Positions 23,193-36,438 of a DNA stretch of 64,000 nucleotides are shown piece after piece. Numbering within the stretch: position 1 is the first letter of the stretch; each line of letters begins with the position of its first letter. The notes beneath the pieces are model-generated. The model worked only from the letters and a program-made list of their open reading frames with translations. It had not been told where the DNA came from and did no database searches. Source of the stretch: Pseudomonas rustica (GTDB lineage Bacteria; Pseudomonadota; Gammaproteobacteria; Pseudomonadales; Pseudomonadaceae); assembly GCF_018336155.1 (NCBI RefSeq), contig NZ_JAGYHF010000004.1, positions 434,001-498,000 on the forward strand, written 5' to 3'. Made by a program: the position numbers and the translations under genes.

Positions 23193-25942
23193 GTTCAGGG
23201 ATTGATGCATTTACCCCGAATCTCACTGCCACCGATAGCCGTGGTTTGCCAGTACGGCAGATTGCCTATTGGCGGCAGGATGTCAGCCAGCGTGAAGCGC
23301 GAGCCACGATTCAGCAGCATGACGCTGTTGGTCGCCTGGTGGCGCAGCGGGATCCGCGGTTGATGGCGGATGCTTCGGCACCGGCCAATCTTGTGTCGAT
23401 TTATTCGCTGTCCGGGAAGGTATTGAGCACGGTCAGTGTGGATGCCGGCTGGCGGCTCAGCTTGTCGGGTGAAGCGGATCAAGCGTTGTTGGGATGGGAT
23501 GTTCGGGGGAGTCAGCGCTGGACGGAGTATGACGACCAAATCCGGCCAATCGCGGCGTTTGAGCACGCAGTTGATGCTGGTTTTTTGTGTGCCGAGCGTT
23601 TTGCCTATGGCAGCGACAATCCGGCATTTTCCGCGCGAAACCAGTGCGGGCAACTGATTCGCCACGACGATCCCTCAGGTACGCAATTGTTCGAGCAGTT
23701 CGGTTTGGCGGGTGAAGTTTTACAGCAGACACGTCATTTTTTGCAGACGCTGGAATCCCCCGACTGGCCGGAGCCCTTTGCCGAGCGTGACACGTTGCTT
23801 GAACCCGGTGCCGGGTTCACGGCCCGCGCACGGTTTAACCCGCTGGGCGAGGCCATCGGACAAACCGACGCCAAAGGTAACCGGCAGATGATCAGCCACG
23901 CTGTCGACGGCCTGTTGCACGAGGTTCGTTTGCAACTGGCAAAGGACGTCGCGCCGAAGGTATTGGTCAGCGCTATCCAGTACAACGCCCTCGGTCAGAC
24001 TGTGCGGGAAACGGCCGGCAACGGCGTGATCACCTCGCTGGAATACGCCGCTGAGGATGGTCGTCTGAACCGGCTTCAAAGCAAACGTGGTAACGACGCT
24101 CTGCAAGATTTGCGTTACGTCTACGACCCAGTCGGCAACGTGCTCAGCATCGAAGACGCCGCCCTGCCCGTTCGCTACTTTGCTAATCAGCGGGTTGAGC
24201 CGGTTAATCGCTACGTTTACGACAGCCTCTTTCAGCTGATCAACGCGACGGGATGGGAGGCTGGCGGTTCTAATCAAGGCCCGACATTTTCGCGGTTTGA
24301 CGATCCGGCGTCGTCCGCCAACTACACCCAAAACTACCGCTATGACCGTGGCGGTAATTTGCTGGAGTTGACTCATGACGGTTCGCAAAGTCACGGTCAT
24401 CGACTGGTGGCGGCTGCGCAGAGCAATCGGTGTTTGCCGGTGATCAATGGCGTGGAACCGAGCGAAGAGGACTTTCGCAACAGCTTTGATAGCAGCGGCA
24501 ATTTGCTCAACCTGCGACCGGGGCAATCTCTACGCTGGGATCTGCGCAACCAATTGCGCGAAGTCAGACCCGTGGCGAATGACCGTGAGCGTTACGTTTA
24601 CGGCGCCGACGGTATGCGCGTTCGTAAAGTGCGCTCTGTGCAAACTAACGCCCGAACGCTGATTTCGGAAGTTCGTTATCTGCCAGGTCTGGAGTTACGC
24701 ACCCACAGCGGAACGGGGGAAGCGTTGCAGGTGATCACCGTTCAAGCCGGACGCAGCAGCGTGCGGGTTTTGCATTGGGAATCCGAGCCGCCGAAAGACA
24801 TCGGCAACGATCAATACCGCTACAGCCTCAATGATCATCTCGGTTCCTGCGCCCTCGAACTGGACAGCTCAGGCGACATCATCAGCCAGGAGCGCTATCA
24901 CCCGTTTGGCACGACCGCGTGGTTTGCCGGGCGCGGTGAAGTTGAGGCGAGTTACAAAACCGTGCGTTATTCGGGGCAAGAGCGGGATACCACGGGGCTT
25001 TATTATTATGGTTTCAGGTGTTACGCGCCGTGGTTGCAGCGATGGCTGAATCCGGATCCAGCAAAAACAGTTGACGGGCTGAATCTTTATTTATTCGCAA
25101 AGAGCAATCCCTCCAGCGGGTATGACTATCAGGGACTGGTGTATATCGGAAAAGGCGACGATATTGAAAACGAGGTACTCAAAGAAGGATCCTATTCAAT
25201 CAAATACAGAGGAAACAGTGACGCGCTTAAATCAGGCAATACAGAGTTCGCGCAAACGAATGAAGCCGCGATGGAGCTGAGCATTCATCTTATACAAAGA
25301 AGCATCAACGAGTTAGAGGCAAAACAAACACAAAAGCTAACTCGTTTTTTAAGAGGAAAAAATGCAAAAGACCACCCAAATTATTTAATCAAAGAAACGG
25401 CAAATACAGCTCTAAATATCTACAGAACTACGCATCAAGAAGCACTCCGGTACCAGAAAACAGGAGATCGACACGACCAAATCGTGTACCTGGCAGGCGA
25501 GTCGGATCAATTGAAACCTAGTGCACTCACCAACCCCCGAGATCCACATGGACGAATTTTCGTGACAGAAGAGTTTGCGCAGAGGAACATAATCGGAAAG
25601 GCCTTTACTTTCATCCACGAGCTAACTCATCTTGCCGAAGATACACCGGATCATTTCCCCTACCCTGTCCACTTCAGTAAATTTGTTTCAAACAAAGAAG
25701 CACAGCTTGAGATCGCCAACCTGAAAAAAGTGTCTGACAGCGTTCATAACATTAAAAGAAATGACTTCAACACCCTTGAAGATTTTGAGCCTCACCAGAT
25801 AACTAATGCCGACACATTAGCAATGTATCCACTTCTACAACTGAAAGACTCCGAAGTTAAACGCATCCTCGAAAAACCCACTTTTTCTCATAGTGGCAAG
25901 CCAACGATAATTCAAACCATCAAGAAAAACCTGAAACTGTAA
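23189..25942 (+). CDS. TcC-type (RHS core) toxin with putative zinc-metallopeptidase C-terminus
   Basis: This protein has 917 residues. Residues 1-650 are an RHS/YD-repeat shell ending in the self-cleaving core motif: NPDP at 621-624, D629 and GLNLY at 630-634, then SNPSSGYDYQGL ending at 650. In TccC proteins the conserved aspartates of this region cut off the C-terminal toxin, which stays inside the cocoon. Residues 651-917 are the variable toxin; the DNA there (about 25140-25942) is clearly AT-richer than the rest. It holds FIHELTHLAEDTPDHFPY, with H810, E811 and H814 as an HExxH zinc site and D821 as a plausible third ligand, a pattern reminiscent of aspzincin (M35-like) peptidases. That activity is inferred from the motif only. 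Confidence 0.9.
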   Translation: MSSGIDAFTPNLTATDSRGLPVRQIAYWRQDVSQREARATIQQHDAVGRLVAQRDPRLMADASAPANLVSIYSLSGKVLSTVSVDAGWRLSLSGEADQALLGWDVRGSQRWTEYDDQIRPIAAFEHAVDAGFLCAERFAYGSDNPAFSARNQCGQLIRHDDPSGTQLFEQFGLAGEVLQQTRHFLQTLESPDWPEPFAERDTLLEPGAGFTARARFNPLGEAIGQTDAKGNRQMISHAVDGLLHEVRLQLAKDVAPKVLVSAIQYNALGQTVRETAGNGVITSLEYAAEDGRLNRLQSKRGNDALQDLRYVYDPVGNVLSIEDAALPVRYFANQRVEPVNRYVYDSLFQLINATGWEAGGSNQGPTFSRFDDPASSANYTQNYRYDRGGNLLELTHDGSQSHGHRLVAAAQSNRCLPVINGVEPSEEDFRNSFDSSGNLLNLRPGQSLRWDLRNQLREVRPVANDRERYVYGADGMRVRKVRSVQTNARTLISEVRYLPGLELRTHSGTGEALQVITVQAGRSSVRVLHWESEPPKDIGNDQYRYSLNDHLGSCALELDSSGDIISQERYHPFGTTAWFAGRGEVEASYKTVRYSGQERDTTGLYYYGFRCYAPWLQRWLNPDPAKTVDGLNLYLFAKSNPSSGYDYQGLVYIGKGDDIENEVLKEGSYSIKYRGNSDALKSGNTEFAQTNEAAMELSIHLIQRSINELEAKQTQKLTRFLRGKNAKDHPNYLIKETANTALNIYRTTHQEALRYQKTGDRHDQIVYLAGESDQLKPSALTNPRDPHGRIFVTEEFAQRNIIGKAFTFIHELTHLAEDTPDHFPYPVHFSKFVSNKEAQLEIANLKKVSDSVHNIKRNDFNTLEDFEPHQITNADTLAMYPLLQLKDSEVKRILEKPTFSHSGKPTIIQTIKKNLKL

Positions 25943-26104
25943 ACCACCGATTCGATTTTCAATCACCTCAACCTTAGTATGCCGCGCCTCCCGGCCTTGT
26001 CGTCGGCTGTACTAACGTCTTGTTACTACAGAAGCTGCAATCTGACTGCAGTTGAAGTCTGGTAGCAAGGATGCTCGCGAATGTTTCGCACAGGCGACAT
26101 CTTC

Positions 26105-26148
26105 ATCGCCTGACGCATAGCCATCGCGAGCAGGCTCACTCCTACAGG
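26105..26148. repeat. Solitary REP
   Basis: The sequence catcgcgagcaggctcactc followed by ctacag is a single GTGGGAGC-family REP at the 3' end of the DUF6124 gene. The rest of the 208-bp gap after TcC (25943-26150) holds no recognisable terminator or gene. Confidence 0.6.
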
Positions 26149-26150
26149 AG

Positions 26151-26531
26151 TTAGGCAGCGGGATCGACGTTATCGAGGGCTTTATTTACCGCCAGTTCAC
26201 CGAGCATGACCACTTGCGCAATACCCAGCAGGGTCTTGCGATGCGTGCCTTCGAGCATGGCTGCGAAATCGCCGAGCATGACGGTGGCGGAGGCGAGGGA
26301 TTCGCAGGCGTTGGCCAGCAGGGATTCGGTGTCGGCTTTGGGATTGACGTAGAACATGTCGTTTGGTGTGTAGGGCGTGGACATGATCTGGGCCGCAGGA
26401 TTGAGGTAGAAATCGAGCGCGCGTTCGGCGGCGGCGTGGAGCTTTTTGGTGTCGACGGCGGCGTAGGGGGATGTTGAGTTTGCATCCGGAACGGGATCGG
26501 TTTCGGGCGGGTTTGGTGTTGGTTTTATCAT
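26151..26531 (-). CDS. DUF6124-family small protein
   Basis: This 126-residue protein has the Pseudomonas family pattern: a proline-rich start (MIKPTPNPPETDPVP), then DTKKLHAAAERALDFYLNP, then a helical region TESLLANACESLASATVMLGDFAAMLEG...KTLLGIAQVVMLGELAVNKAL. It has no signal peptide, and its function is unknown to me. The frame stays open upstream to 26705, but GAAGGAG lies 8-9 nt before the ATG at 26531 and the upstream codons form an unusual Cys-rich stretch, so I chose 26531. It is transcribed toward the end of TcC. Confidence 0.8.
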   Translation of the reverse strand: MIKPTPNPPETDPVPDANSTSPYAAVDTKKLHAAAERALDFYLNPAAQIMSTPYTPNDMFYVNPKADTESLLANACESLASATVMLGDFAAMLEGTHRKTLLGIAQVVMLGELAVNKALDNVDPAA

Positions 26532-26860
26532 GATGTTTTTCTCCTTCGGAACATTGAAGCTGCCCCATTCGGTTCCACGCGAAGGGGTGGCAGCTGTACG
26601 CAGGTTGGAACCCGGGGAACGGAGAAACCCGGCAGACTCGAAAGTCTCCCGCGCACAGCCGCCATAACAAGCTGCACACCATGAAAGTGCGCAAGCATAC
26701 GTCATGAAAGACGCGATGGCGCTGATACGTTCTCCGGGGTTCCAATCCCGATCGCTGAATTGGCAGCGACCGACACAGGCTAGAGGGCCGACGTCCGACG
26801 GACAACCTGAAAACAGTGTGGGAAGGTTCGACTTTTCCCAAACAGGTTTTAAACATCACG
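26532..26860 (-). other. Long structured leader upstream of the DUF6124 gene
   Basis: There are 330 bp without a convincing gene. On the minus strand the region contains several self-complementary stretches, such as the GACTTTCGAGTC hairpin and CCGGGTTTCTCC...CCCCGGG, and an open frame continuous with the DUF6124 gene encoding a Cys-rich peptide (MTYACALSWCAACYGGCARE). I recall similar leaders in front of this gene family in other pseudomonads but cannot verify it. It may be a regulatory 5' UTR or an N-terminal extension. Confidence 0.4.
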
Positions 26861-26896
26861 AATTGAAATACGCACCGTGATTGTGAAATCAGTCAC

Positions 26897-26975
26897 TGTA
26901 GGAGCTGCCGAAGGCTGCGATCTTTTGATCTTGAAAACCAAGATCAAAAGATCGCAGCCTTCGGCAGCTCCTACA
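26897..26975. repeat. REPIN, GATCGCAGCC family
   Basis: Inverted arms GTAGGAGCTGCCGAAGGCTG and CAGCCTTCGGCAGCTCCTAC surround complementary AAGATCAAAAG/CTTTTGATCTT sequences, forming one long hairpin just beyond the 3' end of the DUF2790 gene. Confidence 0.85.
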
Positions 26976-26993
26976 GGGAATCGTGGGTTTTTT

Positions 26994-27326
26994 TCAGGTT
27001 CCGCCGTTGCGACACACGCCCGCCACGCTGTATTTGATTGTGTTGAGCTGTCCTTTCGAATCTTCGTATGTCATCGCCGTCGGCACCACGGCGCACGCCG
27101 CCTCGGGCTTGACCACGCTCACCACTTTGACCACGTCCAGCTTCATCCCGTACGCGTAATCCTTTACCACCGGCGGCGCTTTGCCCTGGCTGGCGGCGTA
27201 CTGTTCCATGGCTTTGCTGTTGGCGCTGAGTGCGCGTTCGAAGGTGCGATCACCGCCGCCCTCGGCCAGTGCACTCACCGACACTGCCATCGCTGCAGCG
27301 AACGCCATCCGTTTAAAAATCTTCAT
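26994..27326 (-). CDS. DUF2790 protein with PtrA-like N-terminus, periplasmic
   Basis: This protein of 110 residues has a signal peptide (MKIFKRMAFAAAMAVSVSALA). Directly after the signal comes EGGGDRTFERALSANSKAM, the motif shared with the neighbouring 66-residue protein and with PtrA-type proteins. The DUF2790 part follows: KDYAYGMKLDVVKVVSV...CAVVPTAMTYEDSKGQ...YSVAGVC. Such proteins are metal-induced in Pseudomonas, but no biochemical role is certain. An ATG two codons earlier (27332) is possible; GAGG is better spaced for 27326. It lies 66 bp behind the PtrA-like gene and is probably co-transcribed with it. Confidence 0.8.
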   Translation of the reverse strand: MKIFKRMAFAAAMAVSVSALAEGGGDRTFERALSANSKAMEQYAASQGKAPPVVKDYAYGMKLDVVKVVSVVKPEAACAVVPTAMTYEDSKGQLNTIKYSVAGVCRNGGT

Positions 27327-27392
27327 GTCCATTGCCTCATCGAAAAGCCCGGCATCGGCAGTCGATGACAGGCTTGCTCATTTTCCGAACGC

Positions 27393-27593
27393 TTACAGCG
27401 CTTTGGTTTTCTCGTCTTTTTTCTCGTTCAACACGACAGGGTCGCGGGCCTGTTCCTTGGCGACGAAGAGTTCGACGGAACGGTCGTTGGCGGCCATCAT
27501 TTTTGCGAACGTGCGGTCACCGCCACCTTCGGCCATGACCAGGGAAGACACCGCGAGCGCGGCTGCGAAGGCACTGAGTTGGGCAAGCTTCAT
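27393..27593 (-). CDS. PtrA-like small periplasmic protein
   Basis: This 66-residue protein has a signal peptide (MKLAQLSAFAAALAVSSLVMA) followed by EGGGDRTFAKMMAANDRSVE, a region like the N-terminus of P. aeruginosa PtrA, a copper-induced periplasmic protein. The rest is short and charged. GAGGAA precedes the ATG. Its promoter region carries a 17-bp sequence (27666-27682) nearly identical to one in front of czcC, so it is probably part of the same metal response. It is clearly a paralogue of the N-terminal half of the downstream DUF2790 protein. Confidence 0.75.
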   Translation of the reverse strand: MKLAQLSAFAAALAVSSLVMAEGGGDRTFAKMMAANDRSVELFVAKEQARDPVVLNEKKDEKTKAL

Positions 27594-27665
27594 GGTTGAT
27601 TCCTCGTTTAAGTAGCTGACGGGATCAAGGTAACAAGGTGAACCTTTCGTGACGGTGGCGGGGAA

Positions 27666-27682
27666 ATTACAGATCCGTTATC
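27666..27682 (-). promoter_or_regulatory. Czc-type shared upstream motif (PtrA-like gene)
   Basis: ATTACAGATCCGTTATC (plus-strand reading) lies 73 bp upstream of the PtrA-like start. The czcC upstream region has ATTACAAATCCGTTATC in the same orientation, 57 bp from its start: 16 of 17 bases match. Each is also accompanied by ACAAGGTGA on the gene-proximal side. CzcR is the obvious candidate binder, by inference. Confidence 0.55.
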
Positions 27683-27720
27683 TGCCGAAACAGCCTTTTA
27701 AGTCCGCACACAAAACCAAT

Positions 27721-27809
27721 GTGGGAGCGGGCTTGCTCGCGAATGCGGTGGGTCATTCAAATAATGTTTTGACTGATACACCGCTTTCGCGAGCAAGCCC
27801 GCTCCCACA
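27721..27809. repeat. REPIN, GTGGGAGC family
   Basis: GTGGGAGCGGGCTTGCTCGC and the complementary arm GCGAGCAAGCCCGCTCCCAC flank a ~45-bp centre, between the czcA 3' end and the PtrA-like promoter. Confidence 0.9.
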
Positions 27810-27819
27810 GGGGGATTAC

Positions 27820-32171
<4,352 letters not shown>

Positions 32172-32220
32172 GGAAACTCCTCTGCGCCGTGCCATCGCGC
32201 AGTGCTCAAAAAGATGAAAT

Positions 32221-33489
32221 TCAAGGGCTGACGGCGAGCTCGCCGAAGATCCGTTCGATGCGTACGCGGGCGTCGGTGGCTTCGCTGACGGCCTGGATGT
32301 ATTGGCTGCGCGCGGCGATCAAGGTGCGCTGCGCATCTAGCACATCGAGGAAGCCGAACTTGCCCATTTCAAAGCCGCGCGTGGCGCTGTCGACCGCACG
32401 TTGCGCGGCGGGCAGGATGGTCTGGTTGAAGGCTGTGACTTCGCCGTTGGCGGTCTGCCATTGCTCAAGACTGGTCTGGACTTCGGTGCGCAAACGCAGT
32501 TCGGTGGCGTTGCGCAGATCCCGTGCCTGATCGGTGCGGCGCGCGGCGGCGAGCACGTTGCCTTGATTGCGATTGAACAGCGGAATCGGCATCGACAGCC
32601 CGACCACGTTGACCCGTTCGCGCTCCGTTTCGCTGTATTGGCTGCCAATGCTCACGGTCAGGTCGGGGATGCGCTGGGACTTCTCCAATCCCAATGAGGC
32701 TTCGCGCTGATCGATCTGCAACTTGGCCAGACGCAGCTCAGCGGTTTCGTTCAGACGCTCTAGCAATCTTGTCGGCGGTGGAACAGCCATCAGGCTTTTC
32801 GTCGGTGCCTGCACCTTGGTCGATGCCGGCAAAGGCGCGCCCATCACCTGCGCCAATTTTTGATAAGCGTTGGCCTGATCACGCTCGGCGCGGCTCACTT
32901 CTAGGCGCACTTCCGAGAGCTGCACTTGCGCCCGCGTGCCTTCAACCGGCGACGATTTACCGGCCTCAATGCGCCCGTCAGCCACGCGCAAACCCTTCTC
33001 GGCGAGTTGCAGCGATTGCCGAGACAGATCCAGGCGCTGCTGTGCGGTTTGCGCACTGTTGAACGTTTGAATCACATCGGCGCGCAAGGCATTGCGCTTG
33101 CGCTCCAGCTCGATGCCGGCGGCGCCCTGCGCGCGGCTGGCGACGTCGATCCGTGCACCGCGTTTGCCGCCCAGTTCAATCGGCTGGCTGAGCATGATCG
33201 TCGTGGTGCGCGAATCGCGGCGAGTGTCTTCGGCCTCCCAGGAAACTTCGGGATTGGGGATCAAACCAGCCTGCACACGATCACCTTCGGCAATGCCGAT
33301 TTCCCACTGCGCGGCGGCCAGATCGGGGTTACCGGCGAAGGCGCTTTGCAGGGCTTGATCCAGCGTCAGCGTCGAGGCATTCGCCAGGCTGGCACTGGCC
33401 AGTAACAGCAGGCCGCCGAGTGTTTTTTGCAGGCGTGATCGCGCCGTCAGTTCAATTAAACCGGGCAATGGCAGACTTCCTTTATTCAA
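32221..33489 (-). CDS. czcC: Heavy-metal efflux outer-membrane protein (CzcC)
   Basis: This TolC-like outer-membrane factor has 422 residues, with an N-terminal signal (QKTLGGLLLLASASLANA), TLDQALQSAFAGNPDLAAAQWE, and two repeated coiled-coil halves including GKSSPVEGTRAQVQLSEVRLE and GFEMGKFGFLDVLDAQRTLI. It provides the exit duct of the CzcCBA pump. It is first in the operon, with a 49-bp gap to czcB. Its upstream region, shared with divergent czcR, carries a motif repeated in front of the PtrA-like gene. Confidence 0.93.
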   Translation of the reverse strand: MNKGSLPLPGLIELTARSRLQKTLGGLLLLASASLANASTLTLDQALQSAFAGNPDLAAAQWEIGIAEGDRVQAGLIPNPEVSWEAEDTRRDSRTTTIMLSQPIELGGKRGARIDVASRAQGAAGIELERKRNALRADVIQTFNSAQTAQQRLDLSRQSLQLAEKGLRVADGRIEAGKSSPVEGTRAQVQLSEVRLEVSRAERDQANAYQKLAQVMGAPLPASTKVQAPTKSLMAVPPPTRLLERLNETAELRLAKLQIDQREASLGLEKSQRIPDLTVSIGSQYSETERERVNVVGLSMPIPLFNRNQGNVLAAARRTDQARDLRNATELRLRTEVQTSLEQWQTANGEVTAFNQTILPAAQRAVDSATRGFEMGKFGFLDVLDAQRTLIAARSQYIQAVSEATDARVRIERIFGELAVSP

Positions 33490-33545
33490 GAATCTTTGAT
33501 GCCGCCACGGTAGGGTTTTGAACTTATCGACAAGGTGACTGGAAC

Positions 33546-33562
33546 ATTACAAATCCGTTATC
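33546..33562 (-). promoter_or_regulatory. Czc-type shared upstream motif (czcC)
   Basis: ATTACAAATCCGTTATC (plus-strand reading) lies 57 bp upstream of czcC, with ACAAGGTGA next to it. It matches the element at 27666-27682 in 16 of 17 bases and in orientation. It is a likely CzcR site; a footprint would settle it. The rest of the 514-bp czcC-czcR spacer holds the repeat listed separately and no gene. Confidence 0.6.
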
Positions 33563-33783
33563 CACGGTTTGAACTAGTTGTTTTGTTCTAGGATGCGAAG
33601 TGCGAACGCTGTTGTCGTAATACATGGAAACAAATGCGATTTAGATATCTGCTGAACAGCACTTGTGTAAATCAATGTCATGGGGGTTTTGCAGTTTGTG
33701 CTGCGACAGGCTGTCGCAGAGGGCCGTTTTAAAGCGCTTGGCGGTTGACCCTGTAGCCACTACAACCTTTATTGTGCGACTTC

Positions 33784-33960
33784 CCCTCACCCCAGCCCTC
33801 TCCCGGAGGTAGAGGGAGCAGACCGAGTTGTCTGGCGTTCTTTAACGACCTGTTACATCAAGTCGATTATGGATTCATCAAAGCTTTTTCACGTCGGCGT
33901 AGTTCTGAAATATCCCCCATTCAATCCCCTCTACCTCTGGGAGAGGGCTAGGGTGAGGGC
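33784..33960. repeat. Pair of CCCTCACCC...GGGAGAGGG repeats
   Basis: Two inverted copies of a third repeat family (CCCCTCACCCCAGCCCTCTC and its complement ending in GGGTGAGGG), about 100 bp apart, lie just upstream of czcR. Members also occur at 48126 and 58770-58924. Confidence 0.75.
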
Positions 33961-34003
33961 CCTTTGTAATTAAATACCCATTAAATATAAGTGGTGAAAG
34001 ATC

Positions 34004-34678
34004 ATGCGAATCCTTGTCGTCGAGGACGAGCTTAAAGCTGCCGAATACTTGCATCAGGGATTGACCGAAAGTGGATATGTGGTTGACCACGCCGCCACCG
34101 GCGCCGATGGTTTGCACCTGGCGCAACAACAAGCCTATGACCTGATTATTCTCGATGTGAACCTGCCAGAACTGGACGGCTGGGGCGTGCTGGAACAACT
34201 GCGCAAAACCCACGCCACGCGGGTGATGATGCTCACCGCGCGCGGACGTCTGGCCGACAAGATTCGCGGCCTCGATCTGGGTGCCGACGACTATCTGGTC
34301 AAACCGTTCGAATTCCCCGAACTGCTCGCGCGGGTACGCACCTTGATGCGTCGCAGCGAAAACATTCCGCTGCCGCAGGTGCTGAAAGTCGCCGATCTGG
34401 AACTCGACCCGGGCCGCCATCGCGCATTCCGTGGCGAGCAACGCATCGACCTGACCACCAAGGAATTCGCCCTGCTGCACCTGCTGATGCGCCAGTCCGG
34501 CGAAGTGCTGACGCGCACGCAAATCATCTCGCTGGTGTGGGACATGAATTTCGACTGCGACACCAATGTGGTCGAAGTGTCGATCCGCCGCTTGCGCGCA
34601 AAAATCGACGACCCGTTCGACAGCAAACTGATCCACACCCTGCGCGGTGTCGGCTACGTGCTGGAGGCGCGCGAATGA
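34004..34678 (+). CDS. czcR: OmpR-family response regulator (CzcR)
   Basis: This protein of 224 residues has a receiver domain (residues 1-115) with the acidic pair E7-D8, phosphoacceptor D51 ([12 protein letters not shown]), T79 (MMLTARG) and K101-type lysine (LVKPF). A winged-helix DNA-binding domain follows, with [12 protein letters not shown] and [11 protein letters not shown]. In Pseudomonas CzcR activates czcCBA on zinc or cadmium. The gene is divergent from czcC and overlaps czcS by 4 bp (ATGA). Confidence 0.93.
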   Translation: MRILVVEDELKAAEYLHQGLTESGYVVDHAATGADGLHLAQQQAYDLIILDVNLPELDGWGVLEQLRKTHATRVMMLTARGRLADKIRGLDLGADDYLVKPFEFPELLARVRTLMRRSENIPLPQVLKVADLELDPGRHRAFRGEQRIDLTTKEFALLHLLMRQSGEVLTRTQIISLVWDMNFDCDTNVVEVSIRRLRAKIDDPFDSKLIHTLRGVGYVLEARE

Positions 34679-36081
34679 AACCGGCCAGCCTGTCGATGCG
34701 CCTCGGTTTGACGGTGAGCATTCTCGGCGCGCTGCTGGTGGTGTTTCTGGCGATCCTTGCTTACTTCGCCCTGACCCATGAGCTGAATGCGCTTTCCAGA
34801 GACAGTCTGGAAAAGAAGATGCAACAGGTCGAGCACAGCCTGTCGTTGTACGTCGACGCCAATGAAATCAGCGGTAAACCACATATTTTGCTCGATCAGG
34901 TGATGGGCCATGACAACCTCACGCTGACGATTTATGACCGCTTGAATCAGCGTTCTCCGCTGCTCAAATCCGGCTCGGGACTGGCCGAGCCACGGGTTGA
35001 ATTGAAGGCGGTTCGCGCCACCACAGATCAGTTGACCTACAGCGACAGCACCGACGCGGAAGGGAAGAAATTCCTCACTGCCTCGAAACTGATTCGCCTC
35101 AAGGACGGCAACAGCGTGCCCGTGCTGCTGTCGGTGGATAACGCCCACGATGAGGCGTTGCTCAGCGCCTATCTGCGCTCGACGCTGATTGCCTTGCCGC
35201 TGTTGCTGGTATTCATCGGCCTCACGGCGTGGGGCGCGGTACAACGCGGACTGGCGCCGATGCGCGAATTTCGCAAAGTCGCGGCGATGGTCTCGACTCA
35301 GGATCTCGATCATCGACTGTCGGTGGTGAACATGCCGCAGGAGCTGAGTGAATTGGCACAGGGCATCAACTTCATGCTGCATCGACTGGATGCCGGGGTA
35401 CAGCAGCTGTCGCAGTTCTCCGACGATCTGGCGCATGAATTGCGCACGCCGATCAACAACCTGATGGGCAAGGCGCAAGTGACGCTCTCACGCGAACGCA
35501 GCGTGGAGGAATACAAGGATGTGCTGGTGTCGTGCACCGAAGAACTGGAGCGCGTGGCGCGGATTGTTTCCGACATGTTGTTTCTGGCGCAAGTGAGTCA
35601 TCCGTCGGCGCTGGCGCCGTTTGAATCGGTGGCGCTGGAGGTTGAAGTGACGAAGGTGGCGGAGATGTTTTCGTTGTCGGCGCAGGATAAGGGCATTCAT
35701 TTGAACGTGGTCGGGAGCGCGACGGTGCTGGGTGATCGGCTGATGATTCAACGGGCGATTTCGAATTTGTTGTCGAATGCTTTGCGGCACTGCCCGAACG
35801 GGAAAACCGTCACGTTGTTGATAGAACAAGGTGCGACGCAGACGTCGTTGCTAGTGAGCAATCCCGGCGCCGGGATCGAGGCGCAGCATTTGCCGTATCT
35901 GTTTGACCGCTTCTACCGAGTCGATAGCAGCCGCTCAAGAACGCAGGGCAGCACCGGGCTGGGGTTGGCGATCGTGCGCTCGATCATGAGCCTGCATCAG
36001 GGGGTGGCGGAGGTGAAGAGCTTGCCGGGGGTGATGACCGTTTTCCGCCTGGGCTTCCCCACCACCGAATCATCCCTGTAG
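34675..36081 (+). CDS. czcS: Heavy-metal sensor histidine kinase (CzcS)
   Basis: This protein of 468 residues has two transmembrane helices (about 12-34 and 165-187) that bracket a periplasmic sensor region. A HAMP domain ([16 protein letters not shown]) follows, then the HisKA box with H254 ([14 protein letters not shown]), the N box ([10 protein letters not shown]) and G2 box ([13 protein letters not shown]). It belongs to the CusS/CzcS heavy-metal kinase family and should phosphorylate CzcR. The frame runs 138 bp further upstream through czcR, but the ATG at 34675 overlapping the czcR stop gives the normal N-terminus. Confidence 0.92.
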   Translation: MKPASLSMRLGLTVSILGALLVVFLAILAYFALTHELNALSRDSLEKKMQQVEHSLSLYVDANEISGKPHILLDQVMGHDNLTLTIYDRLNQRSPLLKSGSGLAEPRVELKAVRATTDQLTYSDSTDAEGKKFLTASKLIRLKDGNSVPVLLSVDNAHDEALLSAYLRSTLIALPLLLVFIGLTAWGAVQRGLAPMREFRKVAAMVSTQDLDHRLSVVNMPQELSELAQGINFMLHRLDAGVQQLSQFSDDLAHELRTPINNLMGKAQVTLSRERSVEEYKDVLVSCTEELERVARIVSDMLFLAQVSHPSALAPFESVALEVEVTKVAEMFSLSAQDKGIHLNVVGSATVLGDRLMIQRAISNLLSNALRHCPNGKTVTLLIEQGATQTSLLVSNPGAGIEAQHLPYLFDRFYRVDSSRSRTQGSTGLGLAIVRSIMSLHQGVAEVKSLPGVMTVFRLGFPTTESSL

Positions 36082-36160
36082 GAGCTGCCGCAGGCTGCGA
36101 TCTTTTGCTCTTGTTTTTTAGATCAAGATCAAAAGATCGCAGCCTGCGGCAGCTCCTACA
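36077..36160. repeat. REPIN, GATCGCAGCC family
   Basis: TGTAGGAGCTGCCGCAGGCT and the complementary arm enclose an AT-rich centre, immediately overlapping the end of czcS. Between here and 36384 I see no gene or clear signal. Confidence 0.85.
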
Positions 36161-36384
36161 TAGATTTTCGGAGGTCGTGTCGGTCGATATTTTCGTACGA
36201 CTTTTTACCGGTTTGCTCCCGTCCCTACGCAAACACCGAAAGCTTTCGCCGCAACCTCCGTTTTGTCCTACAGCCAGATTTGAGTAGGTAGTTCTATGGT
36301 GGCGGCCTTGGCAGATGGAATATCGACGAGAGGCAAAAAATGAACAGGGATATCGTTTGTGAATGGGCTGAAGAAGTCTATGAA

Positions 36385-36425
36385 TTGGCAGTGCTGAAAT
36401 ATTCTGGCTATATTTGTCCAGAATA
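36385..36425 (+). promoter_or_regulatory. Promoter and putative operator of the Phd/PIN module
   Basis: TTGGCA at 36385 and TATATT at 36409, 18 bp apart, resemble a sigma-70 promoter. A perfect inverted repeat TATTCTGG (36400-36407) ... CCAGAATA (36418-36425) with a 10-bp spacer straddles the -10 box. Binding there would block RNA polymerase, as expected for autoregulation by a Phd-type antitoxin. Confidence 0.65.
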
Positions 36426-36438
36426 CAGGGGTGAGCCG

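Noticed and set aside
26197..26859. 220-residue minus-strand frame over the DUF6124 gene
   Set aside because: It is out of frame with the recognised DUF6124 protein and is arginine-rich shadow sequence.
34537..34674. Upstream extension of czcS
   Set aside because: It runs inside czcR in another frame; the ATGA overlap start gives the normal kinase N-terminus.
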